DNA from: Actinomycetes bacterium
GTDB lineage: Bacteria > Actinomycetota > Acidimicrobiia > Acidimicrobiales > SZUA-35
Assembly: GCA_024280015.1 (NCBI GenBank)
Contig: JAJRQY010000056.1
Location: 1-33,562 of the forward strand
DNA: 33,562 nucleotides
Direction of reading: 5' to 3'
Part shown: piece by piece, positions 1 through 8,608 of the stretch
Position numbering within the stretch: the stretch's first letter is position 1
How the letters are laid out: each line of letters begins with the position of its first letter
Made by a program: the position numbers and the translations under genes
Notes under the pieces: generated by a model
Databases searched by the model: none
What the model was told of the DNA's origin: nothing
The model's input: the letters and a program-made list of their open reading frames with translations, nothing else

Positions 1-110
1 ATTCGTGTTCTGGAGACGTTGTGCGCTTGCGAGCAACTCTAGGAATCCGCAGGATTCGTGTTCTGGAGACGTTGTGAGCTTGCGAGCAACTCTAGGAATC
101 CGCAGGATTC
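1..110. repeat. 53-bp tandem repeat with internal palindrome, two copies at the window edge
   Basis: Copy 1 (1-53) and copy 2 (54-106) differ at one base (position 24 C, position 77 A). The first four bases of a third unit follow at 107-110. Each unit ends in a palindrome GAATCC-GCA-GGATTC (43-57 and 96-110; the second extends to a 7-bp stem, 95-111). Each also holds an imperfect palindrome around TTGC-GA-GCAA. Copy 2 covers the last codons and stop of the minus-strand AhpD-like gene, so copy 1 is a duplicate of that gene's 3' end plus its trailer. The array may continue left of the window. Confidence 0.9.
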
Positions 111-679
111 CCCCGGGCCATTCCGTAGAACTCGTCGTTCGGCCGCATGGCGGTGAAGTTGGCCATGCGATTGCTCAGGCCAAAGAAGGCAGTAATGGCG
201 GCAATATCCCAGATGTCCTCGTCATCAAGTCCGAATCCTCGGAGTAACTCGAAGTCGGCGTCGTTGATCGAGCGAGCATCATTGGACACCTTCAAGGCGA
301 AGTCCAGCATGGCCTTCTGTCGATCGGTGATGTCAGCCTTGCGATAGTTGGTTGCCACCTGATCAGCGATGAGCGGGTTCTTGGCTCGAATTCGCAAGAT
401 TGCACCGTGGGCGACGACACAGTACTGACATCCATTATCGGCCGAAGTGGCAACAACGATCATCTCCTTGTCGGCCATAGTGAGGTTGCCCTCGCGGCCC
501 ATCAGCGCATCGTGATAGTCAAAGAAGGCCCGCATCTCCGCAGGTCTGTGGGCCATGGCCAAGAAGACGTTGGGAACGAAGCCCGACTTCTCTTGGATTG
601 CCAGGACCTTCTCGCGAATGTCCTCGGGGAGATCCTTGATTTTGGGTACCGGGAAGCGGCTGATGGGATAATCGGACAT
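92..679 (-). CDS. AhpD-like / carboxymuconolactone decarboxylase family protein (peroxidase-related)
   Basis: A 195-residue cytoplasmic protein of the AhpD-like all-helical family. The redox motif is visible as C84-x2-C87-x3-H91 (CQYCVVAH), with a glutamate (E72) twelve residues before the first Cys. That is the same spacing as the proton-relay Glu and Cys pair of mycobacterial AhpD. The family removes peroxides by a thiol-disulfide cycle; in this peroxidase-related subgroup the physiological substrate is generally unknown. The start is the ATG at 679, with an AAAGG about 12 bases upstream. It lies 81 bp downstream of the acuI-like gene on the same strand and is probably co-transcribed with it. 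The last codons and stop fall inside a 53-bp tandem repeat, so the C-terminal residues may be recent. Family assignment is firm; the exact reaction is not. Confidence 0.9.
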   Translation of the reverse strand: MSDYPISRFPVPKIKDLPEDIREKVLAIQEKSGFVPNVFLAMAHRPAEMRAFFDYHDALMGREGNLTMADKEMIVVATSADNGCQYCVVAHGAILRIRAKNPLIADQVATNYRKADITDRQKAMLDFALKVSNDARSINDADFELLRGFGLDDEDIWDIAAITAFFGLSNRMANFTAMRPNDEFYGMARGNPADS

Positions 680-760
680 GGCAGGACTATGCCTTTCTGA
701 AGCTCAATCTTCTCTCAAGCTCCATGTATTGGATCAGGGGTATCGAACTGGAGAGATGGC

Positions 761-1741
761 CTAGTTGTTGACGTCGACCACGACGCGGCCTCGGACCTGG
801 CCTGCTAATTGCTTCGCTGCCAACGGGATGACCTCATCCAGACCAACCTTGCTTGCCATTGTGGCCAAACGCTTGGGGTCCAGGTCACTGGCCAGACGGT
901 TCCATGCTTCAATCCTGCGAGGCTTGGGACAATTCACGCTGTCGGTTCCAGCCAGGGTGACACTGCGAAGGATAAAGGGCATAACGGTGGCCGGCAGGTC
1001 AAATCCTTGGGCCAGGCCACAGGCCGCAACGGCTCCTCCGTACTTGGTCGAGGCACAAACGTTGGCCAAGGTGTGGCTGCCAACAGTGTCGACCGCGCCA
1101 GCCCATCGTTCTTTGCCCATGGGACGACCAGGCTCGGACAACTCATTTCGGTCGATCAGGCCAGCCGCACCAAGCTCGGTGAAATAATCGGCCTCTTCAG
1201 GACGTCCGGTGGAGGCAATGACCTCATAGCCGAGCTTGGCCAAGATGGCGATGGCGACGCTACCGACACCACCTGCGGCCCCGGTCACCAGGATCTCCCC
1301 CTGGTCAGGGGTGACCCCGTTCTTCTCCAAATTGAGAACACAGAGCATGGCCGTATAGCCAGCAGTACCGATGACCATGGCCTGTTCTGTGGTGAAAGCG
1401 TCAGGAAGGGAAACCAACCAGTCGGCCTTCACCCGAGCCTTCTGGGCCAATCCGCCCCAATGACGTTCACCGACTCCCCAACCGTTGAGAACAACGGTGT
1501 CGCCAACGGAGTACTCGTCGCTGGAACTGGCTTCGATCGTGCCAGCAAGGTCGATTCCTGGCACCATCGGGAACGATCGAATGATCGGTGACGAGCCGGC
1601 AATGGCCATGCTGTCTTTGAAGTTGATGGTCGAATAGTCAATGGTGACGGTGACATCACCATCGGGTAAATCAGACTCTGGAACTTCTGCTGCCTCGGCC
1701 CGATAGTCATTGTCATCATTGCTGATGAGAATTGCCCGCAT
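761..1741 (-). CDS. acuI: Acryloyl-CoA reductase-like MDR oxidoreductase (AcuI/YhdH family)
   Basis: A 326-residue zinc-free medium-chain dehydrogenase/reductase. The N-terminal GroES-like domain contains NFKDSMAIAG (about residues 40-49) and PGIDLAGTI (about 61-69), both typical of the YhdH/AcuI branch. The Rossmann domain has the nucleotide motif GAAGGVGSVA followed by a basic patch (STGRPEE), which favours NADPH. Known AcuI enzymes reduce acryloyl-CoA to propionyl-CoA, in DMSP/acrylate catabolism or as detoxification. Length and motifs are full. The ATG at 1741 is preceded by a good ribosome site (GAGGG, about 4 bases upstream). It is probably first in a two-gene unit with the AhpD-like gene. 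No DMSP lyase or CoA ligase is visible nearby, so the acrylate role is inferred from family only; a general enoyl-CoA or quinone reductase role remains possible. Confidence 0.85.
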   Translation of the reverse strand: MRAILISNDDNDYRAEAAEVPESDLPDGDVTVTIDYSTINFKDSMAIAGSSPIIRSFPMVPGIDLAGTIEASSSDEYSVGDTVVLNGWGVGERHWGGLAQKARVKADWLVSLPDAFTTEQAMVIGTAGYTAMLCVLNLEKNGVTPDQGEILVTGAAGGVGSVAIAILAKLGYEVIASTGRPEEADYFTELGAAGLIDRNELSEPGRPMGKERWAGAVDTVGSHTLANVCASTKYGGAVAACGLAQGFDLPATVMPFILRSVTLAGTDSVNCPKPRRIEAWNRLASDLDPKRLATMASKVGLDEVIPLAAKQLAGQVRGRVVVDVNN

Positions 1742-1782
1742 GTTGCCCTCGCTTCACTCACGTTGATTGCCAATTGTTCGCA

Positions 1783-1805
1783 AGGCTCCCACCAGTTGGG
1801 AGCCT
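1783..1805 (-). terminator. Hairpin after the secreted propeller gene
   Basis: Perfect 9-bp arms AGGCTCCCA and TGGGAGCCT around a 5-base loop, in the 113-bp gap between the stop of the secreted protein gene (1855) and the acuI-like start (1741). The position 50 bp past the stop fits a transcription terminator. There is no clear T-run after it on either strand, so it could instead be an mRNA-end stabiliser or a leader hairpin of the acuI transcript. Confidence 0.55.
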
Positions 1806-1854
1806 CACAAACAATAGCTGAGGAGGGTTGAGAATCGTTAGCCGATCCAGATCG

Positions 1855-3759
1855 CTAGCCCGCCAGATCGGGTGTGCAATCAGTCGAAACCGACCACACC
1901 CCATTCGACTTGGCCTGCACACTGTAATGATGCGACGCACCAGCATTCAGCGTGTCGCTGAGTGATGTCGTCTGGGTCACACCACGCCAATACGTGTTGC
2001 CACCATCAACCGAGCGATACACCCGATAATCCGACGCACCAGCAACCGCATCCCACGTCACCGTCGCCGCCAAACCAGCAGCACTAGCCGAACAAACAGC
2101 AGGCGCCGGAGGTGGTTGTGGACCGGCAAGATTGATGGCTGGGTCACAAGTAATCGGTGCAGAGAACTGACCAACCGGGTACTTGGCCTTGACCCGATAG
2201 GTGTTGAGCGAGCCCTCCACCCCGGCTTCTTGGAATGTCGTTCCGGGAGCGGCAACCTTGCCGCGCCAGCTATGGCTTCCACTATTGTCGATCTCGCGTT
2301 CGACGATGACGTCGGTCGCTCCCTCGGGCTGATCGAAGGTCAGCACGATCTGATTGCCCGTTGGATTGCTCGCTGTGCAGGCGAGCGGAGCTGGGCCAGT
2401 TGGTAAGGGGTCAGGAATGGTGCCCGCTCCCCCTTCATCACAGAAACGAACAAGGTCTCGCGCGGATGTCTGGTTTCCTGGCGTACCAAACGTGTTGATA
2501 CCTCCAGTTAACCAAATACAGCCATCGGGGGTGCCGACAATGCCAAATCCGCCAGACTCGCCAGACATGAACGGATCGAAACCTTGGATGCGTTCCAATG
2601 TGACCACGTCGTAGGCGGCGATAGCGCTGATTTCTCCTGTCCATGTCCCGGTTGGAGTGGAGGAATGCATGATCAATTCCGTGTCCGAGAGGTGTGATCC
2701 CCAGCAATGACACGTGGCATAGATCCGGTTGCCGACCTGCTCGATTTCTTGGAACTCGCCACCCCAACGGCCCGGTGTCGGGTGATTCGTGTCGTAGTTG
2801 GTGTAGTGCATGTACTCCATGTCGAGGTTTGTCGCCTCATCCAGAATGAACAGCGCATGCTGTTCACCCCCGACCCAGACGTCGCCTTGGGCCGTGGCGA
2901 CCACGTCATACAGTCGGTAGTACTGGGTACAGTTAACACAGGTGTTGTAGCCAATGGTCGAACGATCGTGCAGGACGTCGCCGGTTGGGCTGACACCAGC
3001 AAAACCACGTGCTCCAGCATCACCATTCAGTTCGGTGAACCAACCCGCTAGATAGACTTCGGTGCTGGTGTGACTGGCCGACACTCCCCAAACACTGCCG
3101 TTTGGCGCCGGATCCCAGGCCCAATCAATAGCTCCGGTAACGGGGTTCATTCGGATGGCGTTGGTCACGGCTTGGGGACCATTTCCATCGGTTGCGGTGG
3201 TGAAGGTTCCGACGACGTAGAGCCAGCCATCATGTTCCAAACGGATATCGCGGACAACACCCGTTCCGCCATACACCCGCGAGTTCCATCCAGGCCAGAC
3301 CTCACCGGTGGTCGGATCGATCTTTTGTAGAGCTCCAATGGTTTGGCCCTCCCAGTCGCCGAACTCGCCGCCGACAAAGAGGCCGCCGTCCGAACTTGCT
3401 TCCAGTGCCAGTACCGTTCCATCCAGGGTCGGGGTCCACCAAGATTGGAATTCTTGGGTGGAGGCATCAAATGCTGCCAGCCATGGCTGGGTGATGGTTG
3501 TGCTGCCGTTCGTCACGTCACGGAACTTGCCGCCAGTGATCACTAGGCCCGAGCTGTACTCAACCGCAAAGCCCAGCGCGTCCCAACTTCCCATGGTGGC
3601 CGAGCCATTGTCGACAACAAGCCCCCATTCGGAGCTTGGTGGTTCGACCAGCTCGGCCTGAGCCGGTCCCGCCCCAACTAATGCGGTGGAAACCATTGCC
3701 ATGGTCGCCACCAACACACGAAAAATCCGTCGTCCACTCATACTGCTCATTCCGCTCAT
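1855..3759 (-). CDS. Secreted beta-propeller-like protein with two C-terminal Fn3-like modules
   Basis: About 634 residues from the ATG at 3759. In-frame ATGs at 3750 and 3741, and an upstream one at 3804, are possible; the chosen start gives a compact signal peptide (basic GRR, hydrophobic core, cleavage after AQA). The body repeats blades of the type VGGEF / VGTFT / DPTTGEVWPGW, as in extracellular delta-60 or YVGG-type propellers of actinobacteria. It carries Cys pairs (CVNC, CHCW) consistent with disulfides outside the cell. Two Fn3-like modules follow (roughly the last 190 residues), each with TWDAV- or TFDQPEG-type strands and paired Cys. There is no sorting signal or C-terminal TM, so it is predicted to be released. 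Binding or enzymatic activity is unknown. It is divergent from an ArsR regulator. Confidence 0.8.
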   Translation of the reverse strand: MSGMSSMSGRRIFRVLVATMAMVSTALVGAGPAQAELVEPPSSEWGLVVDNGSATMGSWDALGFAVEYSSGLVITGGKFRDVTNGSTTITQPWLAAFDASTQEFQSWWTPTLDGTVLALEASSDGGLFVGGEFGDWEGQTIGALQKIDPTTGEVWPGWNSRVYGGTGVVRDIRLEHDGWLYVVGTFTTATDGNGPQAVTNAIRMNPVTGAIDWAWDPAPNGSVWGVSASHTSTEVYLAGWFTELNGDAGARGFAGVSPTGDVLHDRSTIGYNTCVNCTQYYRLYDVVATAQGDVWVGGEQHALFILDEATNLDMEYMHYTNYDTNHPTPGRWGGEFQEIEQVGNRIYATCHCWGSHLSDTELIMHSSTPTGTWTGEISAIAAYDVVTLERIQGFDPFMSGESGGFGIVGTPDGCIWLTGGINTFGTPGNQTSARDLVRFCDEGGAGTIPDPLPTGPAPLACTASNPTGNQIVLTFDQPEGATDVIVEREIDNSGSHSWRGKVAAPGTTFQEAGVEGSLNTYRVKAKYPVGQFSAPITCDPAINLAGPQPPPAPAVCSASAAGLAATVTWDAVAGASDYRVYRSVDGGNTYWRGVTQTTSLSDTLNAGASHHYSVQAKSNGVWSVSTDCTPDLAG

Positions 3760-3814
3760 TCTGCCAACATAGATCCTCGGCGTCCTGCCTGAATGGGCGA
3801 ACAACCCCGAGAAC

Positions 3815-3832
3815 GTGGGTCCCGCGACCCAC
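3815..3832. promoter_or_regulatory. Inverted repeat in the arsR / secreted-protein divergent promoter region
   Basis: GTGGGTC-CCGC-GACCCAC, a perfect 7-bp inverted repeat with a 4-base centre. It lies in the 135-bp interval between the start of the secreted protein (3759, minus) and the ArsR start (3895, plus). It is the only long symmetric element there and so the best candidate operator for the ArsR protein. It could also be an RNA hairpin. Binding is inferred only from position and symmetry. Confidence 0.4.
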
Positions 3833-3894
3833 TCAGCGGGACCACACTAGACACCAGTTGGCCCGAAGCGTCCAGAAGCTGGCAAACTATCTCC

Positions 3895-4269
3895 ATGCCA
3901 ATCGAGACGAGCGACCCGAGCATGCCGTCACCAGATGAGGGTCCGGCCCTAGGAGAGCCGTGCTGTGAGCCCATCCTGGGCAGTGTCCTGACGGCTGAGG
4001 AGGCGGTCGAGCTGGCTGTCTTGTTGAAGGCCCTTGCCGACCCAGTCCGGCTTCGCCTAGTCAGTATTGTCGCTGGCTCGGGTGAGGCTTGCGCCTGTGA
4101 CTTCCCCAGTATTCTTGGCAAATCTCAGCCGACCGTCAGCCATCATCTCAGCTTGCTGGTTAATGCCGGAATTCTTGAGCGCGAGCAACGTGGCAAGTGG
4201 GCTTGGTTCAACGTGAACCCACGCCAAATGGAACTCATTCAAACGGCCATTGGGCCAGGTCTGTCCTAG
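3895..4269 (+). CDS. ArsR/SmtB family metal(loid)-responsive repressor
   Basis: A 124-residue winged-helix repressor. The core ALADPVRLRLVSIV leads to the metal-binding motif EACACDF (C66 and C68, the ArsR CxC signature in alpha-3). The recognition helix SQPTVSHHLSLL and the wing (REQRGKWAWFNV) follow. An N-terminal CC pair (C23-C24), common in actinobacterial arsenic regulators, may add a thiol ligand. The family releases DNA when As(III)/Sb(III) binds the Cys residues. The start is the ATG at 3895, without a strong ribosome site; an in-frame ATG at 3793 would add 34 residues with no family similarity. No arsenite pump, arsenate reductase or methyltransferase is visible in the window. The divergent partner is a secreted protein, so the regulated target is unclear. 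Confidence 0.88.
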   Translation: MPIETSDPSMPSPDEGPALGEPCCEPILGSVLTAEEAVELAVLLKALADPVRLRLVSIVAGSGEACACDFPSILGKSQPTVSHHLSLLVNAGILEREQRGKWAWFNVNPRQMELIQTAIGPGLS

Positions 4270-4287
4270 AACAACGAAACCCAACCG

Positions 4288-4331
4288 ACTGGAGTGCCAG
4301 CAGACCATTTGCGGCCTCCTGGCACTCCAGT
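4288..4331. terminator. Bidirectional hairpin between convergent arsR and surface-protein genes
   Basis: Perfect 13-bp arms ACTGGAGTGCCAG (4288-4300) and CTGGCACTCCAGT (4319-4331) enclose an 18-base loop. The hairpin sits in the 76-bp gap between the arsR stop (4269) and the surface-protein stop (4346). Position and symmetry fit a shared terminator for both strands. A U-run is absent, as is common in high-GC actinobacteria. Confidence 0.75.
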
Positions 4332-4345
4332 TGCGGTAGTAGGGA

Positions 4346-7300
4346 TTAGGCGACGGTGAGAGCCAGCTTGCGTCGACGACCAAGGAGAACTCCAGCGGTG
4401 CCAAGCAGCAGCAGCAGCAGCCCCGTGTTGACTATCCGACCCGAGTTTGAACCCGTCACGGCCAGCTGCGGTGGAACGTAGCCATAGTTGATGTCCAGCA
4501 GATTCTCACCCGGGGCCAGGCTCACGGCCACAACCAGATCACCGTTGCCATCCTTGGTGAACACATTCTTGTACTGCGACGGCACCGTGTTCGGCAACAA
4601 CACCAGGGTGTAGTCACCGGGCACCACATCGGTGAAGAGGTACTTGCCATTGGAGTCGGTCGTGGTAGTTGCAACGAGGACTCCAGCAGAATCACGCAGC
4701 TCAATCGAGACTCCCGCAATTCCAGCCTCACCAGGATCTACCTTGCCATCGCGGTCTGTATCGACCCAGACCGTTGACCCCACTGACGCACCTTGGACAA
4801 GGCCAATGTCAACATCTTTGTGTCCGCCATCAGGCAGGGTCACATTGACCGAATCTGGCGTAGAGGCAACCAGGCCCTCAGCGACCGTATTCTTGTTCAG
4901 GGTGACGGTGTAGTCACCTGCCGGCAGGTTCTCAAGCGACCATTGACCGTTGTCATCGGTCACCACGGTGTATGTCACGTCACCATCGGGGCCGTGCCAT
5001 ACAATGGTGACGGTGGCACCAGGGATACCAGTCTCGCCGGCATCCTGGATACCGTCACCATCGATGTCTGCCCACACACTGCGGCCAAGTGACGCAGTAC
5101 CAATGGGGCCAGTGGCGCGGTAGCCGAAGTCGGCAGTCTCGTGGAATGCTCCACCGGAAAGGCCAACGACTTCGGATGCGCTATCAGCGGTACCGGTTTC
5201 GTCATAGCTGGCAACCACCACGCCAGGCAAACCGTCGGTTACGGCGACGGCATAGTTCCCGTCGTGGAGATTGTCGAACAGGTAGGAACCATCGGCCGCA
5301 GTTGTGGTGGTGGTCACAACATCGTCGCCACCGCCAAGAACTCCGTCGGGTCCGTACCAGGTCAGGGTGACTTCAACGCCACCGAGCCCATTCTCTGCGG
5401 CATCCTGGACGCCATCGCCGTTCGTGTCCAGCCAGACATAGTTTCCAATACTGGAAGCCGCGACTTCGACCGAAACATTGTTGGACCGCAAGAACTGTTC
5501 CGCCGGCAAGGAGGTCGAGTCCAGAGTGAAGCGGTTGGTGTACAAATCACCGTCAGTGTTGTTGGAGGCATCAATGGTGTAGCTGGCCTTCATCCCTTGA
5601 CGGGGGTTGCCGTCTTGAGCAAGCGGATAGTTGGAGATGAACTTGACCGCAGTAGCTCCAGCGAAAGAGGTCGGACACGAAGGCGTACCAAAGGCTGCTT
5701 CCAAACACCAGTTGGAGGTGTTGTTGTCCGGGTCATAACCGACGGTCTCGGGAGCATCAGCGGTGTAGTACCAGGTTCCAATAGTGGCATGAGGGTCGCC
5801 GGCTCCGGGAACGGAATCATCCAGCCAGGTAATGCTTGGCTCACTTCGAAGTTCAAAGTTCCCGGTGTAGTTGGAGGCTGGAATTCGGGGTGAGTTTGAG
5901 CCAACACCGTCGCCGCTGCCGGACGTGAAGGAGAAGACGTCGATGACGGTTGGGGGATCAATCTCGAAGGTGGCGGCAAAGTTGGCCCAAGACAAGGAAT
6001 AAACCTGGTCCTGATCCAGCCCATCGAAGGAGGCATCCACGGCCTTGGATAGTTGCATGGAGCCGGTTTGCTGCAGGACTATGGTGTGCTCGTCGCTGCG
6101 CTCACTCAGAGCATTGACCACATTGTCGGCACCGATTTCTCCATAGTTGACCACCGATGTTCCGTCGGGGGCCAGCGAATTGGAGTCGGTGCAGATCACA
6201 ATTGGGGTGAAGACTGAGTTGGCTACCCGATCACCGAGGTTCCAGGTCAGGCGGGTGTAACCAGGGGCTACATTGCCGTCTCGGTCGGTGTTGGGTTCGA
6301 TGGTGTCGGGCGGCGTGCCGTCAGCGCGAGCAGCAGTACAGGTCGCGTTGTAGACGGAGTCCGGAGGTAGTACATCGACCACCTTGACGTTGAGGGCGGT
6401 GCCAGGAGGGGTGGCTGATGACTGCAAAGCAGGCAGGAGCTCCCACACGATCTCGTTGCCAGCAACCGTTGATCCGGTATTGCCAATGTCGGCGGCCGGA
6501 GTAATGCTGCGCTTCTCCAACCGGGCTCGCAGCCGCACCAGGGTGGCTCGGTCGCCATCAGCTGAAGCATTCTCAGGAGATGGCTGATAGTTCCGGCCGG
6601 TCCAGCCTTGGAAATAGGTGTCAGAGCGAACCATGGCGAAGTCGGCCATGACTGTTCCCTCGGGAATCACGGTTCCAGCATCAGGGCCGCCATTGAAGTT
6701 GTCCCGGGCAAGCAAGGGGACCACAAGCTGTAGCCGCTCGCCCGGAAGCAGTTGGATTCCGGGAAGAGGACGAGCACGTACCGCGTTCACGGCGTCAATA
6801 CCTCCGGGAACCGTCGTCGGGTCGGTATGCCAGCTAGCTGGCCCTCCAGCTGTACCGACATTTTCACAGCGCACGGCGCTTTGGGCGTCCCACGTACCAA
6901 GATAACGCGTGGTGGTATCGTCAAAGCCGCCCGAAATTGGGCTATCGCCAGCAAAATCGTAGTGGGCGTACTCCACCACGAAATCGGCAGGATCGATCCC
7001 GTTGCCGTTGCCAACATAGGCGAACTTGCCAGCAGTCGCTCCGGTATTACCAGCATCAGTGAGTTGCATGGTCGTGTTGTCAAACACGTCACAACTCTCA
7101 GGTTGGTCATGCGCCAGCGTGCCATTGTTGGTGTAGTACACAATCGAGGCGTGGGACTGGCCAGGCTCAAGCTCGCCATCGCCAGTCTGCCATCCGGCCT
7201 GGGAGGGCATCCAGGCAGTGCGGTTGCCAGCATCGTTAGCTCTACCAACCGCATACTTGGCGAAGGAGCCTCGAGTGGTCAATTGGAAGGTAGTTGGGCC

Positions 7301-8608
7301 AATGTCATTGTTGTCGGTCGGCTCATTGGCTGGCCCAAAGTTGGATGTTCCAGAAACACTGTCAGGGTCGAAGTTCTCGAAGACGTTGTAAAGGTGGATA
7401 GCTCCGACATCGTTAGTGGTGGTGTCTTCAATATCGATTGAGCGGAACGGCAGGAAGACCTGCACCCGATGGTTGATGACGTAGTAGGGGCCAGCCGAAA
7501 GATCGGTTCCGCCAATAGTTCGGGTTGGATATCGGGTGCCAGAGAGGTCCGCATTGTCAAGAGTAAAGGTATAACCAGCGGCGCCGCCGCCAGCATCGCG
7601 GGTATAGCTGCAATCTCCGGAGTCTTGCACATGTCCGGTTGGCGCATACGCGACGCCCGAACTGATGGAGTCACTTCCCCAAACCTCATCGCCCCAGCCC
7701 GAAGGATTGGGAGTGCAGCCAAGGATGAAGAACTCGAATCCTTCGGCTTCGGTGTATGGCGTGACGCCATCGGCATGCATGGCGCTAACGGTGTCATGGA
7801 AGCTGAAGGGCATTGCCAACGCTTCGATGCCAGAGACCCGGTCGGCGGCCAGGCGGATATTGAAGTAAGTGACGTAGCCGGGCTCTGGACCATTGCCAAT
7901 GTCGTGGTTGGCGACGTCCTGGTTGTGCCAACCACCCTTGGAAAGGTCATAGGCCGGAGCGGCAGAGATGGTTTCGAGGATGGCAGCTTCGGAGTCGGGT
8001 GTTGCTCGATCAGCGCCTTGGTCATCGCGGGCAAAAACCTCTTGCGTAGAGGTGAAGGACTGACCGTTCAGTGAAGTTCCGGCAACCTTGACTACCGAAG
8101 AGAATGACTTCTGCTGGCCTTCAGTAAAGACTCCGAGGTTGCAAACCAGAGTGAACGTGCCGTCGCCATTGTCTCGGATCTCTGAAGGCGGGGTCGTTCC
8201 CCCACCGCCAGCCGGGGTGCAAATTGCCGGCACGCCAACAAAGGCAACGTCGGCACTGGCGCTGGGGGCGATGGTTTGTTCCATCACAACATCAGCGAGC
8301 TCGGTGTCACCGGGAGCGAAATCGTCAGCCGTTACCGACCAGACATAGCTAACGGTGTCCTGCGAGCGAACAATGTGGTTGGAAGGCCCGCAGTCATCGC
8401 CGGGTGTCTCTCCGCTGGAACCACAGTTTCCGGTGGTATCGAACGGGGCAGAGCCATCGATCAAGCCAGGACCAAACGGGCCTAGATCCAGGTCGGGTGA
8501 GCCATCGCCAGGGGCAGCACCAGCACTACTGGTAAAGCTCAGCAGGGCAGCAACAAGTGCTACCACAAGAAGGGAACGAGACGTGCGATTCTTCATCTTT
8601 GTCATCAT
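4346..8608 (-). CDS. Large wall-anchored surface protein with SdrD B-like domains and LAVTG sorting signal
   Basis: About 1,420 residues from the ATG at 8608. Reading is open further up to 8782, but that extension (58 residues) does not look secreted. ATGs at 8605 and 8596 are alternatives. A signal peptide follows (KNRTSRS, hydrophobic LLVVALVAALLSF, cleavage near AGAA). A long N-terminal region of about 1,000 residues resembles DUF11/adhesin-type beta-sandwich stalks. Three SdrD B-like (Cna-B type) modules lie near 5452-4480, each opening with VW(L/A/V)D-(T/I)-(N/D)-GDG or DRDG, a Ca-binding-like Asp loop, and ending in DFGYR-, DIGL- or NYGYV-type strands. The C-terminus is LAVTG, then a Leu-rich TM segment and RRRK tail: a class E-like sortase signal. 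No sortase gene is in the window. Likely role: adhesion or envelope structure. Confidence 0.88.
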   Translation of the reverse strand: MMTKMKNRTSRSLLVVALVAALLSFTSSAGAAPGDGSPDLDLGPFGPGLIDGSAPFDTTGNCGSSGETPGDDCGPSNHIVRSQDTVSYVWSVTADDFAPGDTELADVVMEQTIAPSASADVAFVGVPAICTPAGGGGTTPPSEIRDNGDGTFTLVCNLGVFTEGQQKSFSSVVKVAGTSLNGQSFTSTQEVFARDDQGADRATPDSEAAILETISAAPAYDLSKGGWHNQDVANHDIGNGPEPGYVTYFNIRLAADRVSGIEALAMPFSFHDTVSAMHADGVTPYTEAEGFEFFILGCTPNPSGWGDEVWGSDSISSGVAYAPTGHVQDSGDCSYTRDAGGGAAGYTFTLDNADLSGTRYPTRTIGGTDLSAGPYYVINHRVQVFLPFRSIDIEDTTTNDVGAIHLYNVFENFDPDSVSGTSNFGPANEPTDNNDIGPTTFQLTTRGSFAKYAVGRANDAGNRTAWMPSQAGWQTGDGELEPGQSHASIVYYTNNGTLAHDQPESCDVFDNTTMQLTDAGNTGATAGKFAYVGNGNGIDPADFVVEYAHYDFAGDSPISGGFDDTTTRYLGTWDAQSAVRCENVGTAGGPASWHTDPTTVPGGIDAVNAVRARPLPGIQLLPGERLQLVVPLLARDNFNGGPDAGTVIPEGTVMADFAMVRSDTYFQGWTGRNYQPSPENASADGDRATLVRLRARLEKRSITPAADIGNTGSTVAGNEIVWELLPALQSSATPPGTALNVKVVDVLPPDSVYNATCTAARADGTPPDTIEPNTDRDGNVAPGYTRLTWNLGDRVANSVFTPIVICTDSNSLAPDGTSVVNYGEIGADNVVNALSERSDEHTIVLQQTGSMQLSKAVDASFDGLDQDQVYSLSWANFAATFEIDPPTVIDVFSFTSGSGDGVGSNSPRIPASNYTGNFELRSEPSITWLDDSVPGAGDPHATIGTWYYTADAPETVGYDPDNNTSNWCLEAAFGTPSCPTSFAGATAVKFISNYPLAQDGNPRQGMKASYTIDASNNTDGDLYTNRFTLDSTSLPAEQFLRSNNVSVEVAASSIGNYVWLDTNGDGVQDAAENGLGGVEVTLTWYGPDGVLGGGDDVVTTTTTAADGSYLFDNLHDGNYAVAVTDGLPGVVVASYDETGTADSASEVVGLSGGAFHETADFGYRATGPIGTASLGRSVWADIDGDGIQDAGETGIPGATVTIVWHGPDGDVTYTVVTDDNGQWSLENLPAGDYTVTLNKNTVAEGLVASTPDSVNVTLPDGGHKDVDIGLVQGASVGSTVWVDTDRDGKVDPGEAGIAGVSIELRDSAGVLVATTTTDSNGKYLFTDVVPGDYTLVLLPNTVPSQYKNVFTKDGNGDLVVAVSLAPGENLLDINYGYVPPQLAVTGSNSGRIVNTGLLLLLLGTAGVLLGRRRKLALTVA

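Noticed and set aside
1-110. CRISPR-like repeats
   Set aside because: The two 53-bp units are directly adjacent with no spacer, and no cas gene is present.
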